Shown here piece after piece: positions 24,302 through 33,996 of a stretch of DNA of 44,900 bases (within the stretch, counting starts at the first letter, position 1; every line of letters begins with the position of its first letter). The position numbers were made by a program, and so were the translations under genes. Origin of the DNA: Hydrogenophaga sp. (GTDB lineage: Bacteria; Pseudomonadota; Gammaproteobacteria; Burkholderiales; Burkholderiaceae_C); assembly GCF_018780385.1 (NCBI RefSeq), contig NZ_JADMJO010000071.1:1-44900 (forward strand), in the 5' to 3' direction. The notes below the pieces were generated by a model that ran no database searches, was not told the origin of the DNA, and was given only the letters and a program-made list of their open reading frames with translations.

Positions 24302-25813
24302 ATGGAACTCTTTGACAACCTCGCACTGGGCTTCAGTGTTGCTTTCACCCTGCAGAACCTGCTTTACGCTTTTGTAGGCTGCCTGCTGGGTACGCTCATC
24401 GGTGTGCTGCCCGGCATCGGCCCCCTCGCCACCATCGCGATGTTGCTGCCCGTGACCTACGGCCTGGAGCCCGTGGCAGCGCTCATCATGCTGGCCGGCA
24501 TCTACTACGGCGCGCAGTACGGCGGATCCACCACCGCGATTCTGGTGAACCTCCCGGGAGAATCTTCCTCGGTGGTCACTGTCATCGACGGCTACCAGAT
24601 GGCGCGCAAGGGCAGGGCGGGGCCCGCACTCGCCGCTGCAGGTCTTGGTTCTTTCTTCGCCGGTTGTGTCGGCACCCTGGTGTTGGCGGCGTTTGCCCCT
24701 CCGTTGACCGAGGTGGCGCTGAGCTTTGGCCCCTCCGAGTACTTCGCGCTCATGGTGCTGGGTCTCATCGGTGCCGTGGTGCTCGCCTCCGGCTCGCTGC
24801 TCAAGGCTCTGTCCATGATCGTGCTGGGCCTGCTGGTTGGCCTTATCGGTACCGACGTCAACTCCGGCGTGGCCCGATTCAGCTTCGACATTCCCGAGTT
24901 GACCGACGGCATCAGCTTCGTCGTGATCGCCATGGGCATCTTTGGCTACGGCGAAATCATCAGCAACTTGTCGCACGACGAGAGCACGCGCCAAGTGTTC
25001 ACCGGCAAGGTCCATGGCCTCATGCCCACGAAGGAAGATTTCAAGCGCATGGCGCCCGCCGTCATGCGCGGCACGGCGCTGGGTTCGGTGCTGGGCATCC
25101 TGCCCGGTGGTGGCGCGCTTCTGTCGTCCTTTGCGGCGTACACCATCGAGAAGAAAACCAAGCTCAAACCGGGCGAAGTGCCTTTTGGACAGGGCAACAT
25201 TCGCGGCGTGGCCGCTCCCGAGGCAGCCAACAATGCCGGCTCGCAAACCTCCTTCATCCCGCTGCTGACCCTGGGCATTCCGCCCAACGCCGTGATGGCG
25301 TTGATGGTGGGCGCGATGACCATTCACAACATCCAGCCCGGACCTCAGGTGATGACCTCGAACCCCGAGCTCTTCTGGGGACTGATCGCATCGATGTGGA
25401 TCGGCAACCTGATGTTGGTGGTGCTGAACCTGCCACTCATCGGCGTGTGGGTCAAACTGTTGTCCGTGCCTTACCGCTGGCTGTTTCCAGCCATCCTGAT
25501 GTTCTGCGCGATCGGCGTCTACTCGACCAACAACAACAGCTTCGATATCTGGATGGTGGCCGTTTTCGGTCTCATCGGGTACAGCTTCATCAAGCTGGGC
25601 TGTGAGCCGGCACCACTGCTGCTGGGCCTCATCCTGGGTCCGATGATGGAGGAATACCTGCGCCGCGCCTTGCTGATCTCACGGGGCGACTGGTCGGTGT
25701 TCGTCACACGACCCATCTCAGCGTCCTTGTTGGCGGCGGCCACCTTGTTGCTGGTGATCGTGTTGCTGCCTTCCATCAAGAAGAAGCGCGAAGAAGCATT
25801 CGTCGAAGAATGA
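24302..25813 (+). CDS. tctA: Tripartite tricarboxylate transporter, large membrane subunit TctA
   Basis: The protein has 503 aa with about 11-12 membrane segments. Typical blocks are GTLIGVLPGIGPLATIAMLL (in part), ILVNLPGESSSVVT, the mirrored GSVLGILPGGGALLSSF and PEAANNAGSQTSFIPLLTLG (in part), and LEPVAALIMLAGIYYGAQYGG. The two GxLPGxG regions belong to the inverted-repeat fold of this family. It works with TctB and a periplasmic binding protein to import carboxylates. A rho-independent terminator follows, so tctBA is a two-gene unit. Confidence 0.95.
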   Translation: MELFDNLALGFSVAFTLQNLLYAFVGCLLGTLIGVLPGIGPLATIAMLLPVTYGLEPVAALIMLAGIYYGAQYGGSTTAILVNLPGESSSVVTVIDGYQMARKGRAGPALAAAGLGSFFAGCVGTLVLAAFAPPLTEVALSFGPSEYFALMVLGLIGAVVLASGSLLKALSMIVLGLLVGLIGTDVNSGVARFSFDIPELTDGISFVVIAMGIFGYGEIISNLSHDESTRQVFTGKVHGLMPTKEDFKRMAPAVMRGTALGSVLGILPGGGALLSSFAAYTIEKKTKLKPGEVPFGQGNIRGVAAPEAANNAGSQTSFIPLLTLGIPPNAVMALMVGAMTIHNIQPGPQVMTSNPELFWGLIASMWIGNLMLVVLNLPLIGVWVKLLSVPYRWLFPAILMFCAIGVYSTNNNSFDIWMVAVFGLIGYSFIKLGCEPAPLLLGLILGPMMEEYLRRALLISRGDWSVFVTRPISASLLAAATLLLVIVLLPSIKKKREEAFVEE

Positions 25814-25856
25814 CCGCGCGCATCTGCTGAAGCAAGCAGATCAATGTGAAGAAGAG

Positions 25857-25883
25857 CCCGACCTTGAGTCGGGTTTTCTTTTT
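25857..25883 (+). terminator. Rho-independent terminator of tctBA
   Basis: A CCCGAC stem with a five-base loop and GTCGGG is followed by TTTTCTTTTT. It lies 43 bp past the tctA stop. Confidence 0.85.
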
Positions 25884-25964
25884 CACGCCGTCGGCCACAG
25901 AAAAGCCCAGGCGGGCATACATGGCTTTGAAGCGGCGGGCTTGTTCCATGCGGGTTTCAGGGCT
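25884..25964 (-). pseudogene. Possible short remnant of a phage/IMEX-type HTH gene
   Basis: On the minus strand one frame reads SPETRMEQARRFKAMY then ARLGFSVAD (ATG at 25949). It loses its typical look where it meets the tctA terminator. From memory this resembles the N-terminus of HTH proteins carried by filamentous phages and Xer-exploiting elements in Burkholderiales (VC1465-type recombination activators). About 25 codons remain, so this would be debris, not a gene. It could also be chance coding resemblance. Confidence 0.3.
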
Positions 25965-25992
25965 GCAGGACCGTTTCCTCGGCGGTGGCTTT

Positions 25993-26020
25993 ATCTTCCA
26001 CGATGTATATTATGTATAGT
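25993..26020 (+). other. dif-like sequence in the intergenic region
   Basis: TGTATATTATGT (26004-26015) equals the central region plus the first half of the XerD arm of the proteobacterial dif site (TGTATA-TTATGTTAAAT). The XerD arm matches 8 of 11, the XerC arm only about 3 of 11. Phage and IMEX attachment sites often show one good arm and one degenerate arm. A simple AT-rich promoter element is the alternative explanation. Confidence 0.3.
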
Positions 26021-26217
26021 TAACGATGCGAGAGCGTTTTCTGTTTTCGGGCTTGAAGCTTGCTTAGTATTCCCGTGCCTTATCCAGCCCGTACATCCCT
26101 ACTATGCGGGGAAACACCAGCAGCCCGATGGCGGTGCACCCTGAAGCGTCAACCTACAATCGCAACGCTTGTCTCAACCCATTTGGCGATCAACTTCGAC
26201 GCCATTGAAAGATGTTC
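26021..26217. other. Non-coding leader of the aot operon
   Basis: With 25814-26020 this completes a 404-bp gene-free gap holding the tctBA terminator, a possible gene remnant and a dif-like site. A possible -10 box TACAAT lies at 26155-26160 without a good -35 box. No attenuator or riboswitch is recognised. Confidence 0.35.
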
Positions 26218-27066
26218 ATGAAAAACCTCCTTTTGTCCCTGAGCCTGATTAGCGCCGCCGCCCTGGTGGGTTGCGGCAAAACCGAAACGCCAGCACCTGA
26301 AGCCGCGCCGGCCGCTGCACCCGTTGCCGCCCCGGCTGCGGCACCTGCACCCGCCGAGCTGCCGGAACTCAAGGTGGCGATCGACCCGACCTACGAGCCC
26401 TTCACCTTCAAAACCGCGGACGGCAAACCCACCGGCTTTGACGTGGACATCGCCGAAGCGCTGTGCAAAGAAATCAAGCGCAAATGCGTGTACGTCGAGC
26501 AAGTCTGGGACAGCATGATCCCCGGCCTGCAAGCCAAAAAATACGACGCCATCATCAGTTCGATGTCGATCACCGAAGAGCGCCAACAGGTCGTCGACTT
26601 CACCGACAAGTACTACTTCACGCCCAGCCGCATCGTCGTCAAGACCGGCACGGCCTTCACCGACGTCGCTTCCCTCAAGGGCAAAAAAATCGGCGTTCTC
26701 AAGGGCAGCACCCAAGAGAAGTACGCCATGGGTGAACTCAAGGCAGCAGGTGTAAGCGTCGTTCCCTATGAAGCCCAGGATCAGGTCTACCTGGACATCA
26801 AATCCGGCCGCCTCGACGGCACCGTGGCTGACCAGGTTGAAGTCAATGGCGGCTTCCTGAGCAAGCCTGAAGGCGCCGGCTACGGCTTTGTGGGCCCTGT
26901 GCTCGCAGATGCGAAGTACTTCGGCACCGGCGTGGGCGTGGCCCTGCGCAAAGGCGAGACCGCTCTCAAGGATGAGTTGAACGCCGGCATCAAGGCCATT
27001 CGCTCCAACGGCGTCTACGAGACGGTCAGCAAGAAGTACTTCGACTTCGACGTGTACGGCAACTAA
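26218..27066 (+). CDS. aotJ: Basic amino acid ABC transporter, substrate-binding lipoprotein (AotJ-like)
   Basis: The protein has 282 aa. A lipoprotein signal peptide ends in LVGC (Cys19); an Ala/Pro-rich tether (about 25-46) follows, then a family 3 solute-binding domain: LKVAIDPTYEPFTFKTADGK, GFDVDIAEALC, DAIISSMSITEERQ and GKKIGVLKGSTQE. This group binds lysine/arginine/ornithine/histidine-type amino acids. The Ala/Pro tether is longer than in enterobacterial ArgT/HisJ, which are soluble rather than lipid-anchored. The start at 26218 has GAAAG at proper distance; 26212 is the alternative. It is first in the operon aotJ-Q-M-O-P. The arginine/ornithine specificity is inferred from that gene order. 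Confidence 0.9.
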   Translation: MKNLLLSLSLISAAALVGCGKTETPAPEAAPAAAPVAAPAAAPAPAELPELKVAIDPTYEPFTFKTADGKPTGFDVDIAEALCKEIKRKCVYVEQVWDSMIPGLQAKKYDAIISSMSITEERQQVVDFTDKYYFTPSRIVVKTGTAFTDVASLKGKKIGVLKGSTQEKYAMGELKAAGVSVVPYEAQDQVYLDIKSGRLDGTVADQVEVNGGFLSKPEGAGYGFVGPVLADAKYFGTGVGVALRKGETALKDELNAGIKAIRSNGVYETVSKKYFDFDVYGN

Positions 27067-27074
27067 GCTGTAGC

Positions 27075-27764
27075 GTGCTCTCCGGCTACTTCGCCTCGAT
27101 CCTGCAGGGCGCCCTCCTCACGGTGGGCGTTTCACTGGCCGCCCTGGTGGTGGCCATCCTGCTGGGTCTGCTCGGTGCCGTGGCCAAACTCTCGGGCCGC
27201 CCCATTCTTGTGGGGCTGGCCACCGTCTACACCACGCTGGTGCGTGGCATTCCCGAGCTGGTGCTCATGTTGCTCATCTTCTATGGCGGCACCATCGGCC
27301 TCAATCACCTGCTCGAAGCAATGGGCAACAAGTCCTCGGTGGACATCAACCCGTTCCTGGCGGGCATGCTCACCATCGGCTTCATTTATGGCGCCTACAT
27401 GACGGAGACTTTCCGCGGCGCCATCCTCTCGATCCCGAAGGGGCAGATGGAAGCTGCGTGGGCGTTCGGCATGGGACCTGTCCGCACTTTCTTGCGCATC
27501 ACTGCCCCCCAAATGGTGCGCTACGCCTTGCCCGGCTTCACCAACAACTGGTTGGTGCTGATCAAGGCCACAGCCCTCATCAGCCTGATCGGTTTGCAGG
27601 AGATGACCTACCTGGCCAAACAGGCCAGCGCGGCCACCCGCGAACCCTTCACCTTCTTCCTGTTTGCCGCTGCGCTGTTCCTGGTCTACACCTCCGTGTC
27701 GTTGTGGGCTCTGCGTTGGCTGGATCGACGCTTCAGCTTGGGCGTGAAGCGCGCCAACACCTGA
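27075..27764 (+). CDS. aotQ: Basic amino acid ABC transporter permease (AotQ/HisQ-like)
   Basis: The protein has 229 aa with a GTG start. It has about five membrane segments and the EAA loop of amino acid permeases: YGAYMTETFRGAILSIPKGQ then MEAAWAFGMG. YTTLVRGIPELVLMLLIFYGG (in part) is also typical of the HisQ branch. It pairs with the next gene product to form the inner-membrane pore. It starts eight bp after aotJ and ends nine bp before aotM. Confidence 0.92.
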   Translation: MLSGYFASILQGALLTVGVSLAALVVAILLGLLGAVAKLSGRPILVGLATVYTTLVRGIPELVLMLLIFYGGTIGLNHLLEAMGNKSSVDINPFLAGMLTIGFIYGAYMTETFRGAILSIPKGQMEAAWAFGMGPVRTFLRITAPQMVRYALPGFTNNWLVLIKATALISLIGLQEMTYLAKQASAATREPFTFFLFAAALFLVYTSVSLWALRWLDRRFSLGVKRANT

Positions 27765-27773
27765 GCAACAGCC

Positions 27774-28487
27774 ATGAAATGGGAAATCATCTTTCAGCCC
27801 AGCACCCTGGCCATGTATGGCGAGGGCCTCATCACCACTTTGTGGTTGCTGCTCTCGTCCCTGGGCGTGGGCACGGTGCTCGCCGTGTTGTTCGCTCTGG
27901 CATTGACGAGTTCGGTGGCGCCGCTGCGATGGCTCGTCGGTGCCTACACCTACGTCATCCGTGGCACGCCGCTGCTGATTCAGCTCTACATGATTTACTA
28001 CGGTCTGGCGCAACTGGACTGGATCCAGGAGCGCTGGAACGACGTCTGGCCCTGGACGCACTTCAAGGAGCCTTTTTTCTGCGCGTTGCTCGCCTTCAGC
28101 CTGAACACCGCTGGCTACACCGCCGAGATGCTGGCAGGGGCGATCCGGGAAACCGCCGCCGGTGAAATCGAGGCCGCGCAGGCCATGGGCATGAGCTCCG
28201 CCACCGCGATGCGTCGCATCGTGCTGCCCAGCGCCATTCGCCGCACCCTGCCGGCTTACAGCAACGAGGTGGTGATGATGCTGCACGCCACCAGCCTGGC
28301 CAGCACCGTGCCCGCCATGCTGGATGTGACCGCCGCCGCCAGCCGCATATATTCCGATTTCTACCTGCCCTTCGAGGCCTATATTTTTGCGGCCGCGATC
28401 TACCTCACCATCACGTTCAGCCTGGTGGGGGCTTTCAAGCTCGCCGAGCGTCGCTTCCTGGCCCACCTGGCACCCCGCGGACATTGA
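27774..28487 (+). CDS. aotM: Basic amino acid ABC transporter permease (AotM/HisM-like)
   Basis: The protein has 237 aa and about five membrane segments. Diagnostic blocks are YTYVIRGTPLLIQLYMIYYG, NTAGYTAEMLAGAIRETAAG and EIEAAQAMGMSSATAMRRIV, i.e. the EAA loop of the HisM branch. It forms the heterodimeric pore with AotQ. It sits nine bp after aotQ and 22 bp before aotO on the same strand. Confidence 0.92.
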   Translation: MKWEIIFQPSTLAMYGEGLITTLWLLLSSLGVGTVLAVLFALALTSSVAPLRWLVGAYTYVIRGTPLLIQLYMIYYGLAQLDWIQERWNDVWPWTHFKEPFFCALLAFSLNTAGYTAEMLAGAIRETAAGEIEAAQAMGMSSATAMRRIVLPSAIRRTLPAYSNEVVMMLHATSLASTVPAMLDVTAAASRIYSDFYLPFEAYIFAAAIYLTITFSLVGAFKLAERRFLAHLAPRGH

Positions 28488-28509
28488 GGTTCGCGGCCTC
28501 AGTCGAACC

Positions 28510-29649
28510 ATGCAACGCACCGAATATCCCCTGTTGAGCCCAAGCCTGGGCAGCCAGAAGACCTTGGTGGGTTTTCACTTTGGCACGCCCGGCGCCCGCC
28601 CCAAGGTCTACATACAGGCCAGCCTGCACGCGGAAGAACTGCCCGGCATGCTGGTCGCGCACCATTTGCGCGAGCGGCTGGAAGAGGCCGAAAAGGCGGG
28701 GCTCCTGCTGGGCGAGGTCATCGTGGTGCCGGCGGCCAACCCGATTGGCCTCAGCCAGCGCCTGGACCACCGCGCCATGGGCCGTTTCGAGTTCGACACG
28801 GCACAGAACTTCAACCGTCACTACCCGGACATGGCTGCCGCCGTGCTGACCGACGCCAGTTCCCGCATGGGCCCCGACGCACATGCCAATGTGGCCACGG
28901 TGCGCAAACTGGTGAGCGAGTGGCTCATCCAGTGGCAGCCCGCCAGCGAACTCGACAGCATGCGCCGACGGTTGCTGCTGCTCTCCCACGACGCCGATCT
29001 GGTGCTTGACCTCCACTGTGACAACGACGCGGTGATGCACCTCTACAGCGAGGAGGCCTGCTGGCCACCGTTCGAACCGCTTGCGCGCCTGCTCGGTTGT
29101 CAGGCCGTGCTGCTGGCGCGCGAGTCTGGCGGTGGACCGTTCGACGAGCGCCTGTCGGGACTGTGGTGGCAGTTGGCCGCTGCACTGCGCGCCCAAGGCG
29201 TGAAGGCCCCCCTGCCCCAGGCATGTGCCAGCACCACGGTGGAGTTGCGTGGCGAGGGTGACGTGTCGCACGACCTCGCACGGCAAGACGCGCAGGCGAT
29301 CTTTGCTTTCCTGGAGCACACAGGCGCCCTGGCTGCCGTCGCGCCGCGCACGCTGCCTCCCATGGTTTGCAAGCCGACCCCGCTGGCGGGCTCGCAGACA
29401 CTGCGTTCACCGGTTCCGGGTGTGCTGGTGTTTCTGGCCAAACCCGGTACGCACCTGGACGTGGGCGACGTGGTGGCCGAAGTGATCGATCCCACGGCCC
29501 CCGGACTTGCACGGGTGCATGAAGTGCGCTCCGAGGTCTCGGGTGTGCTGTATGCCAGCGTGCGCGAACGCTACATCGTTTCAGGCGGTGAAGTCGGCAA
29601 GATCGCCGGCGCCACCCCGTTCCGCTCAGGCGATCTGCTGGGCGCCTGA
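28510..29649 (+). CDS. aotO: Succinylglutamate desuccinylase/aspartoacylase family protein (AotO-like)
   Basis: The protein has 379 aa. It is an M14-type zinc deacylase: [11 protein letters not shown] with His40 and Glu43, VLDLHCDND with His169, and [12 protein letters not shown], where the general base Glu is expected. A C-terminal beta-rich domain (about 290-379) contains [20 protein letters not shown], a lipoyl-like turn. In Pseudomonas the aotJQMOP operon has an AstE/AspA-like gene in the same place, which is not needed for arginine/ornithine uptake (established). The substrate is unknown; deacylation of an imported N-acyl amino acid is a reasonable guess. The start at 28510 is chosen; the longer frame overlaps aotM. 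Confidence 0.88.
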   Translation: MQRTEYPLLSPSLGSQKTLVGFHFGTPGARPKVYIQASLHAEELPGMLVAHHLRERLEEAEKAGLLLGEVIVVPAANPIGLSQRLDHRAMGRFEFDTAQNFNRHYPDMAAAVLTDASSRMGPDAHANVATVRKLVSEWLIQWQPASELDSMRRRLLLLSHDADLVLDLHCDNDAVMHLYSEEACWPPFEPLARLLGCQAVLLARESGGGPFDERLSGLWWQLAAALRAQGVKAPLPQACASTTVELRGEGDVSHDLARQDAQAIFAFLEHTGALAAVAPRTLPPMVCKPTPLAGSQTLRSPVPGVLVFLAKPGTHLDVGDVVAEVIDPTAPGLARVHEVRSEVSGVLYASVRERYIVSGGEVGKIAGATPFRSGDLLGA

Positions 29650-29675
29650 GTTTCCATCTCCATCGGGCATCGAAC

Positions 29676-30476
<801 letters not shown>

Positions 30477-30478
30477 GG

Positions 30479-30495
30479 CACCCTTCTTCAGGGTG
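30479..30495. terminator. Possible short hairpin between aotP and the acylase gene
   Basis: CACCCT-TTCTTC-type stem-loop: arms CACCCT and AGGGTG are exact complements around a five-base loop. It lies between convergent genes and covers the acylase stop codon. There is no U-tract in either direction, so its strength as a terminator is doubtful. Confidence 0.3.
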
Positions 30496-32977
30496 TGAGC
30501 TCGAGCGTGGAAGTCCACTCGCCGGGTTTCATGGTGAGCGTCCGGTACTCCACCGCCGACCAGGTCTTGCTCATGTCGCGGTAGCGGCCTGAAAACACGT
30601 TGCCGCTCTGCCCGGTCTGGTAGATGAATCGCGAGTTGTCCATGTCGGCCAGGTCGTAGATGGCGCGCAGGCTGGCCGCGTGCCGGTTGGCAAACGGTGC
30701 ATCGGCCTTGTCCAGGTGGTACTGCCCCACATTGATCGTGAACGGGTCGCCGCCCGTGGGGGAGCGCACCTCGAAGAACGGTGCCAGCGGCTTGACGTTG
30801 CTCATCGGCCGGTGCATGGAGATGGCCGGGTGGGCGTCGGCCCAACGCCAGTTGGCCACGTTGTCGCCCTGCTTCACGCGCAACTGATCGAGCGCGCGAT
30901 CCAGCGCCCGTGTGCTGGCCGCCTCGCAACCTGCCGCGCCGCACCACGCGGTGTCGTTGCGCTCCAGGATGCCCTCGACCGCATGGCGAAACAGGCGCTT
31001 GCCATACATGGTCTCAAAGCGTGCCTGTCCGAGCCGCTCTCCCACCACCTGGCGCGTGAAGGCATCCACCCACGCCGTGTAGATCAAGGGTGCCGCCAGG
31101 TCCGCTCGCATCTCTCCGTTGAATTCCTTGAGTTGCGCCTGTGCTGCAGCGGCCAGCGGGTGGCTTGATGGGGTCTTCTGCAGGAACGGCAGCAGGCGCA
31201 CCGTGGCGGCCGATTGAAGATCGCCGTGCATGGTCTGGAAAGACGCCACCGTGTGCTGCGGCGTGGCCTGCAACAACGCTTCGATGCGTTCCTGCCGGTA
31301 CGACGGCGCCCAGTCCTGCGTGAGGAAGTGAGGGTAATCGGCGGCGTGGATGCGCTGGTTGGCGGTGGCGATCCAGCCGCGCTCACCCGCGTCCTGCGGC
31401 GTGTCTTCAAAGGGCAGCCAGCCGACCCAGTCGTACCGAGCCTCCCAGCCCGGCGCCGGGGCCACGCCGCGAATGTCGTTGTCCGCCGCCCTGACGGGGA
31501 TCTTGCCCACCGCCTTGTAGGCGATCACGCCGGTTCGATCGGCCATCAACGCGTTCTGCATCGGCGAATGGAAATCGGCGAACGCTTTCGTCAGCTCGGC
31601 CACCGACTGTGCGCGGTTCGACTCGATCGTGGCCACCACGTTGCGGTTGTCGGCATCGAGTGCGCTCCAGCGCAGGGCGAGCACGAAGCGGCTGGTGTCG
31701 ATCACTTCGCCGTGGCGCGCCTGTGCGTCGCTGAGCACCGGGCCGTGGCGTGTGCTGCGCACCATGTGGCTCACGTCGGGTTGACCCTTCACACGGATGG
31801 TTTCCATGCGCAGGATGAAGTCGGCCCAGACCGGCTCGGCGGTGCTGCCCGGCACCCGGTATTGCGCCGGGTTGGCCGGATTGATCTGCTCGATGTAGAG
31901 GTCTTGCACGTCGGGACCGGTGTTGGTGAACCCCCAGGCCACCTGCTCGGTCCGCCCCAGCACCACGAACGGCGTGCCGGGCAAAGTGGCGCCGATCACG
32001 TCCATGCCCTTGATGCCGTCCGCATCGGGCGCCTGCAAACGCGCGAAATACCAGATGGCTGGCGCGCTCAACCCCAGGTGCGGATCGTTGGCCAGCAAGG
32101 GCATGCCGGTCTTGCTGCGCGCGCCCGACACCACCCAGTTGTTGGAGCCCTTGCCTTCGATGTTGCCCAGCTCGTTCGCCCAGCGCTGCATGTCGCGGCC
32201 AATGAGTGCGGCCATGCTCTGCGACTGCTCGGGCCCGGCCGTCGAGGTGGTGGTCGGCGCGCTTCGGTACAGCCCGAGACCACGGTACAGGGTGGCCAGG
32301 TCGGCCGTGGCCGCCGGCTGCTCACCCGGATAAGGGGGAAACAGTTGCCACAACGCCGGCGTGTCGATGCTTTGCAGGGCGGTGAGTCGCGCGAATTCGT
32401 TGCCCCAGTTGCCGCCGAGGTCCAGCGCCATCATGAGCGACCAGCCCACGCTGTCCAGCGGGTCCCAATAGCGCCCGGCCCGGGCTTCGGGACCCGGATC
32501 CACACCCAGCAGAATGAATTCGGGCGACCGTGCCTGCGAACTGTTGGCGAAGAACGCATTGACCCCTTCGCTGTAGGCCTCCAGGGCCAGGCGTGCATCA
32601 GGGGGCAAGCCATCCCATTGGCGCTTCGCAGCCTCACGAATGCCCAGTGTGCGCATGAGCTTGTCGGTTTCCAGGGTGGCGGGGCCGAGCACTTCAGAAA
32701 GCGCACCGCGCATCACGCGCCGGTTGAACTCCAACTGCCAGCCACGCTCCTGGGCGTGCACATAGCCCATGGCTTTCCAGGCATCCGTTGGCCGGGTGGC
32801 CAGGATGTGTGTCACATCGCTGGCATCGCGGTGCACCTTCACCGGCGCGCTCAGGCCGCTCAACTGCAGTTGTCCATTCATCTGCGGCAGGCTGCGCTGC
32901 GCATAGATGGCGGCCAGGGTTGCGCCTGCGGCCAGCAGCACCACCAGGAGCTTGAAGAAACGTTTGATCCAGCGCAT
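30488..32977 (-). CDS. Penicillin acylase family (Ntn-hydrolase) protein
   Basis: The protein has 829 aa. An N-terminal membrane anchor or uncleaved signal (about 6-27) precedes the alpha part (DVTHILATRPTDAWKAMGYV, HAQERGWQLEFNRRVMRGAL). The autocleavage site and N-terminal nucleophile are at GSNNWVVSG, with Ser278. ANDPHLGLSAPAIWYFA and the C-terminal WADAHPAISMHRP are typical of S45. The family includes penicillin G acylase and acyl-homoserine lactone acylases that quench quorum sensing; which substrate is used here is not readable. The start at 32977 is chosen for AGGAG upstream and the anchor. It is monocistronic and convergent with aotP. Confidence 0.92.
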   Translation of the reverse strand: MRWIKRFFKLLVVLLAAGATLAAIYAQRSLPQMNGQLQLSGLSAPVKVHRDASDVTHILATRPTDAWKAMGYVHAQERGWQLEFNRRVMRGALSEVLGPATLETDKLMRTLGIREAAKRQWDGLPPDARLALEAYSEGVNAFFANSSQARSPEFILLGVDPGPEARAGRYWDPLDSVGWSLMMALDLGGNWGNEFARLTALQSIDTPALWQLFPPYPGEQPAATADLATLYRGLGLYRSAPTTTSTAGPEQSQSMAALIGRDMQRWANELGNIEGKGSNNWVVSGARSKTGMPLLANDPHLGLSAPAIWYFARLQAPDADGIKGMDVIGATLPGTPFVVLGRTEQVAWGFTNTGPDVQDLYIEQINPANPAQYRVPGSTAEPVWADFILRMETIRVKGQPDVSHMVRSTRHGPVLSDAQARHGEVIDTSRFVLALRWSALDADNRNVVATIESNRAQSVAELTKAFADFHSPMQNALMADRTGVIAYKAVGKIPVRAADNDIRGVAPAPGWEARYDWVGWLPFEDTPQDAGERGWIATANQRIHAADYPHFLTQDWAPSYRQERIEALLQATPQHTVASFQTMHGDLQSAATVRLLPFLQKTPSSHPLAAAAQAQLKEFNGEMRADLAAPLIYTAWVDAFTRQVVGERLGQARFETMYGKRLFRHAVEGILERNDTAWCGAAGCEAASTRALDRALDQLRVKQGDNVANWRWADAHPAISMHRPMSNVKPLAPFFEVRSPTGGDPFTINVGQYHLDKADAPFANRHAASLRAIYDLADMDNSRFIYQTGQSGNVFSGRYRDMSKTWSAVEYRTLTMKPGEWTSTLELTP

Positions 32978-33051
32978 GGTGTCTCCTGCGTGTTTTTGGA
33001 AGGCTGTCCACCGCGAGCGGCGAGGTTGCCGCGACCCGGCCCGGGAGGCAG

Positions 33052-33996
33052 TCAGTTTCGAAGGGGCGTGCGCCCAAGCACCATGTTGCCGTTGACCAGC
33101 TTGAAGCTCACCATGGGTGCACTGAAATCGGTGAACGGTGCACCCAGCGCGATCTCGCCGTCGCTGTGCAGCATGCATTCTTGCCGGCGCAGCGCAATCA
33201 CGTTGTCACCACCCGCAAAGCGCACCCAGGTGCCGTAGCTGCTGATGTCCTCGAGCACGTAGTTGCCGGAGCGGATGTCGATGCTGGTGTGCATGCGGGA
33301 AACGCGTGGATCACTGACCACGAAGTCGGCCTCGGGCACACGCCCGATCTTCAAGGGCAACTCGGTCACGCCGAAGCTGCGGTTGGTGTCCAGCCAGGCC
33401 AGCTCGATCCCGCCCATGCCCACGTCCTTGGGCGGTATGAGGGCATGCAGGTCGGCGGGCAAGGTCAGGAACTCGGAGAGCATTTCTTGCTGCCATTCGA
33501 TGCGAAACACCTCACAGGGTTCGGTGCGGCCCTTGATACGGATGGGGCCCAGGCTGCGACTGCGCACCGGGGTGCGGGCGCCCAGTTCGCGCACCACGTT
33601 GTCCGTCGCCAGAATCTGTTCTCCACCAGCCAGATCGCTAAGGCGCGAAGCAAGGTTGACGGCGTCCCCGAAGCAATCGCCATCGACCACCACGACCTGG
33701 CCTCGCGCCATGCCGATCTGCATCATGAGTTTGAGACGGTTCGGCCACTGAACCACGCGTTTGGCGTGTTCCTGCTGGATCTGAACCATGGCCTCCACCG
33801 CCAGACGGTTGCTTGAAAAAGACATCAAGACACCGTCGCCCAACATTTTCACGACGACGCCGCCGTGTTCCATGCCCGTGGCGCCGATCCACTGGGTGAG
33901 CTTGGTCACCACCATCGTGGCGCGGTCGTTTCCCAGTGTTTCAAACACCGAGACGCTCCCCGTCAAATCCACGAACGCAATTGTCAGTTCAGCCAT
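33052..33996 (-). CDS. Class III adenylate/guanylate cyclase-FHA domain protein
   Basis: The protein has 314 aa. Residues 1-185 form a class III cyclase homology domain: FVDLTGS with metal-binding Asp10, VVVKMLGDGVLMSF with Lys50 and Asp54, and DCFGDAVNLASRL. Both metal Asp residues are present, so catalysis is possible. Residues about 215-305 form an FHA domain that binds phospho-threonine peptides: LKIGRVPEADFVVSDPRVSR, MHTSI, and SSYGTWVRF in place of the usual SSNGT. No membrane segment is seen. The protein may make cAMP or cGMP under control of a Thr-kinase, but no kinase gene is adjacent. The start at 33996 is chosen because the longer frame adds residues before the domain. Confidence 0.9.
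   Translation of the reverse strand: MAELTIAFVDLTGSVSVFETLGNDRATMVVTKLTQWIGATGMEHGGVVVKMLGDGVLMSFSSNRLAVEAMVQIQQEHAKRVVQWPNRLKLMMQIGMARGQVVVVDGDCFGDAVNLASRLSDLAGGEQILATDNVVRELGARTPVRSRSLGPIRIKGRTEPCEVFRIEWQQEMLSEFLTLPADLHALIPPKDVGMGGIELAWLDTNRSFGVTELPLKIGRVPEADFVVSDPRVSRMHTSIDIRSGNYVLEDISSYGTWVRFAGGDNVIALRRQECMLHSDGEIALGAPFTDFSAPMVSFKLVNGNMVLGRTPLRN

Noticed and set aside
23762..25327. A 521-codon minus-strand frame over tctBA
   Set aside because: tctB and tctA are unmistakable on the plus strand; the minus frame is low-complexity.
31214..33238. A 674-codon plus-strand open frame
   Set aside because: It is antisense to the penicillin acylase gene, which has the full S45 signature. The translation is His/Arg/Gly-rich shadow sequence.
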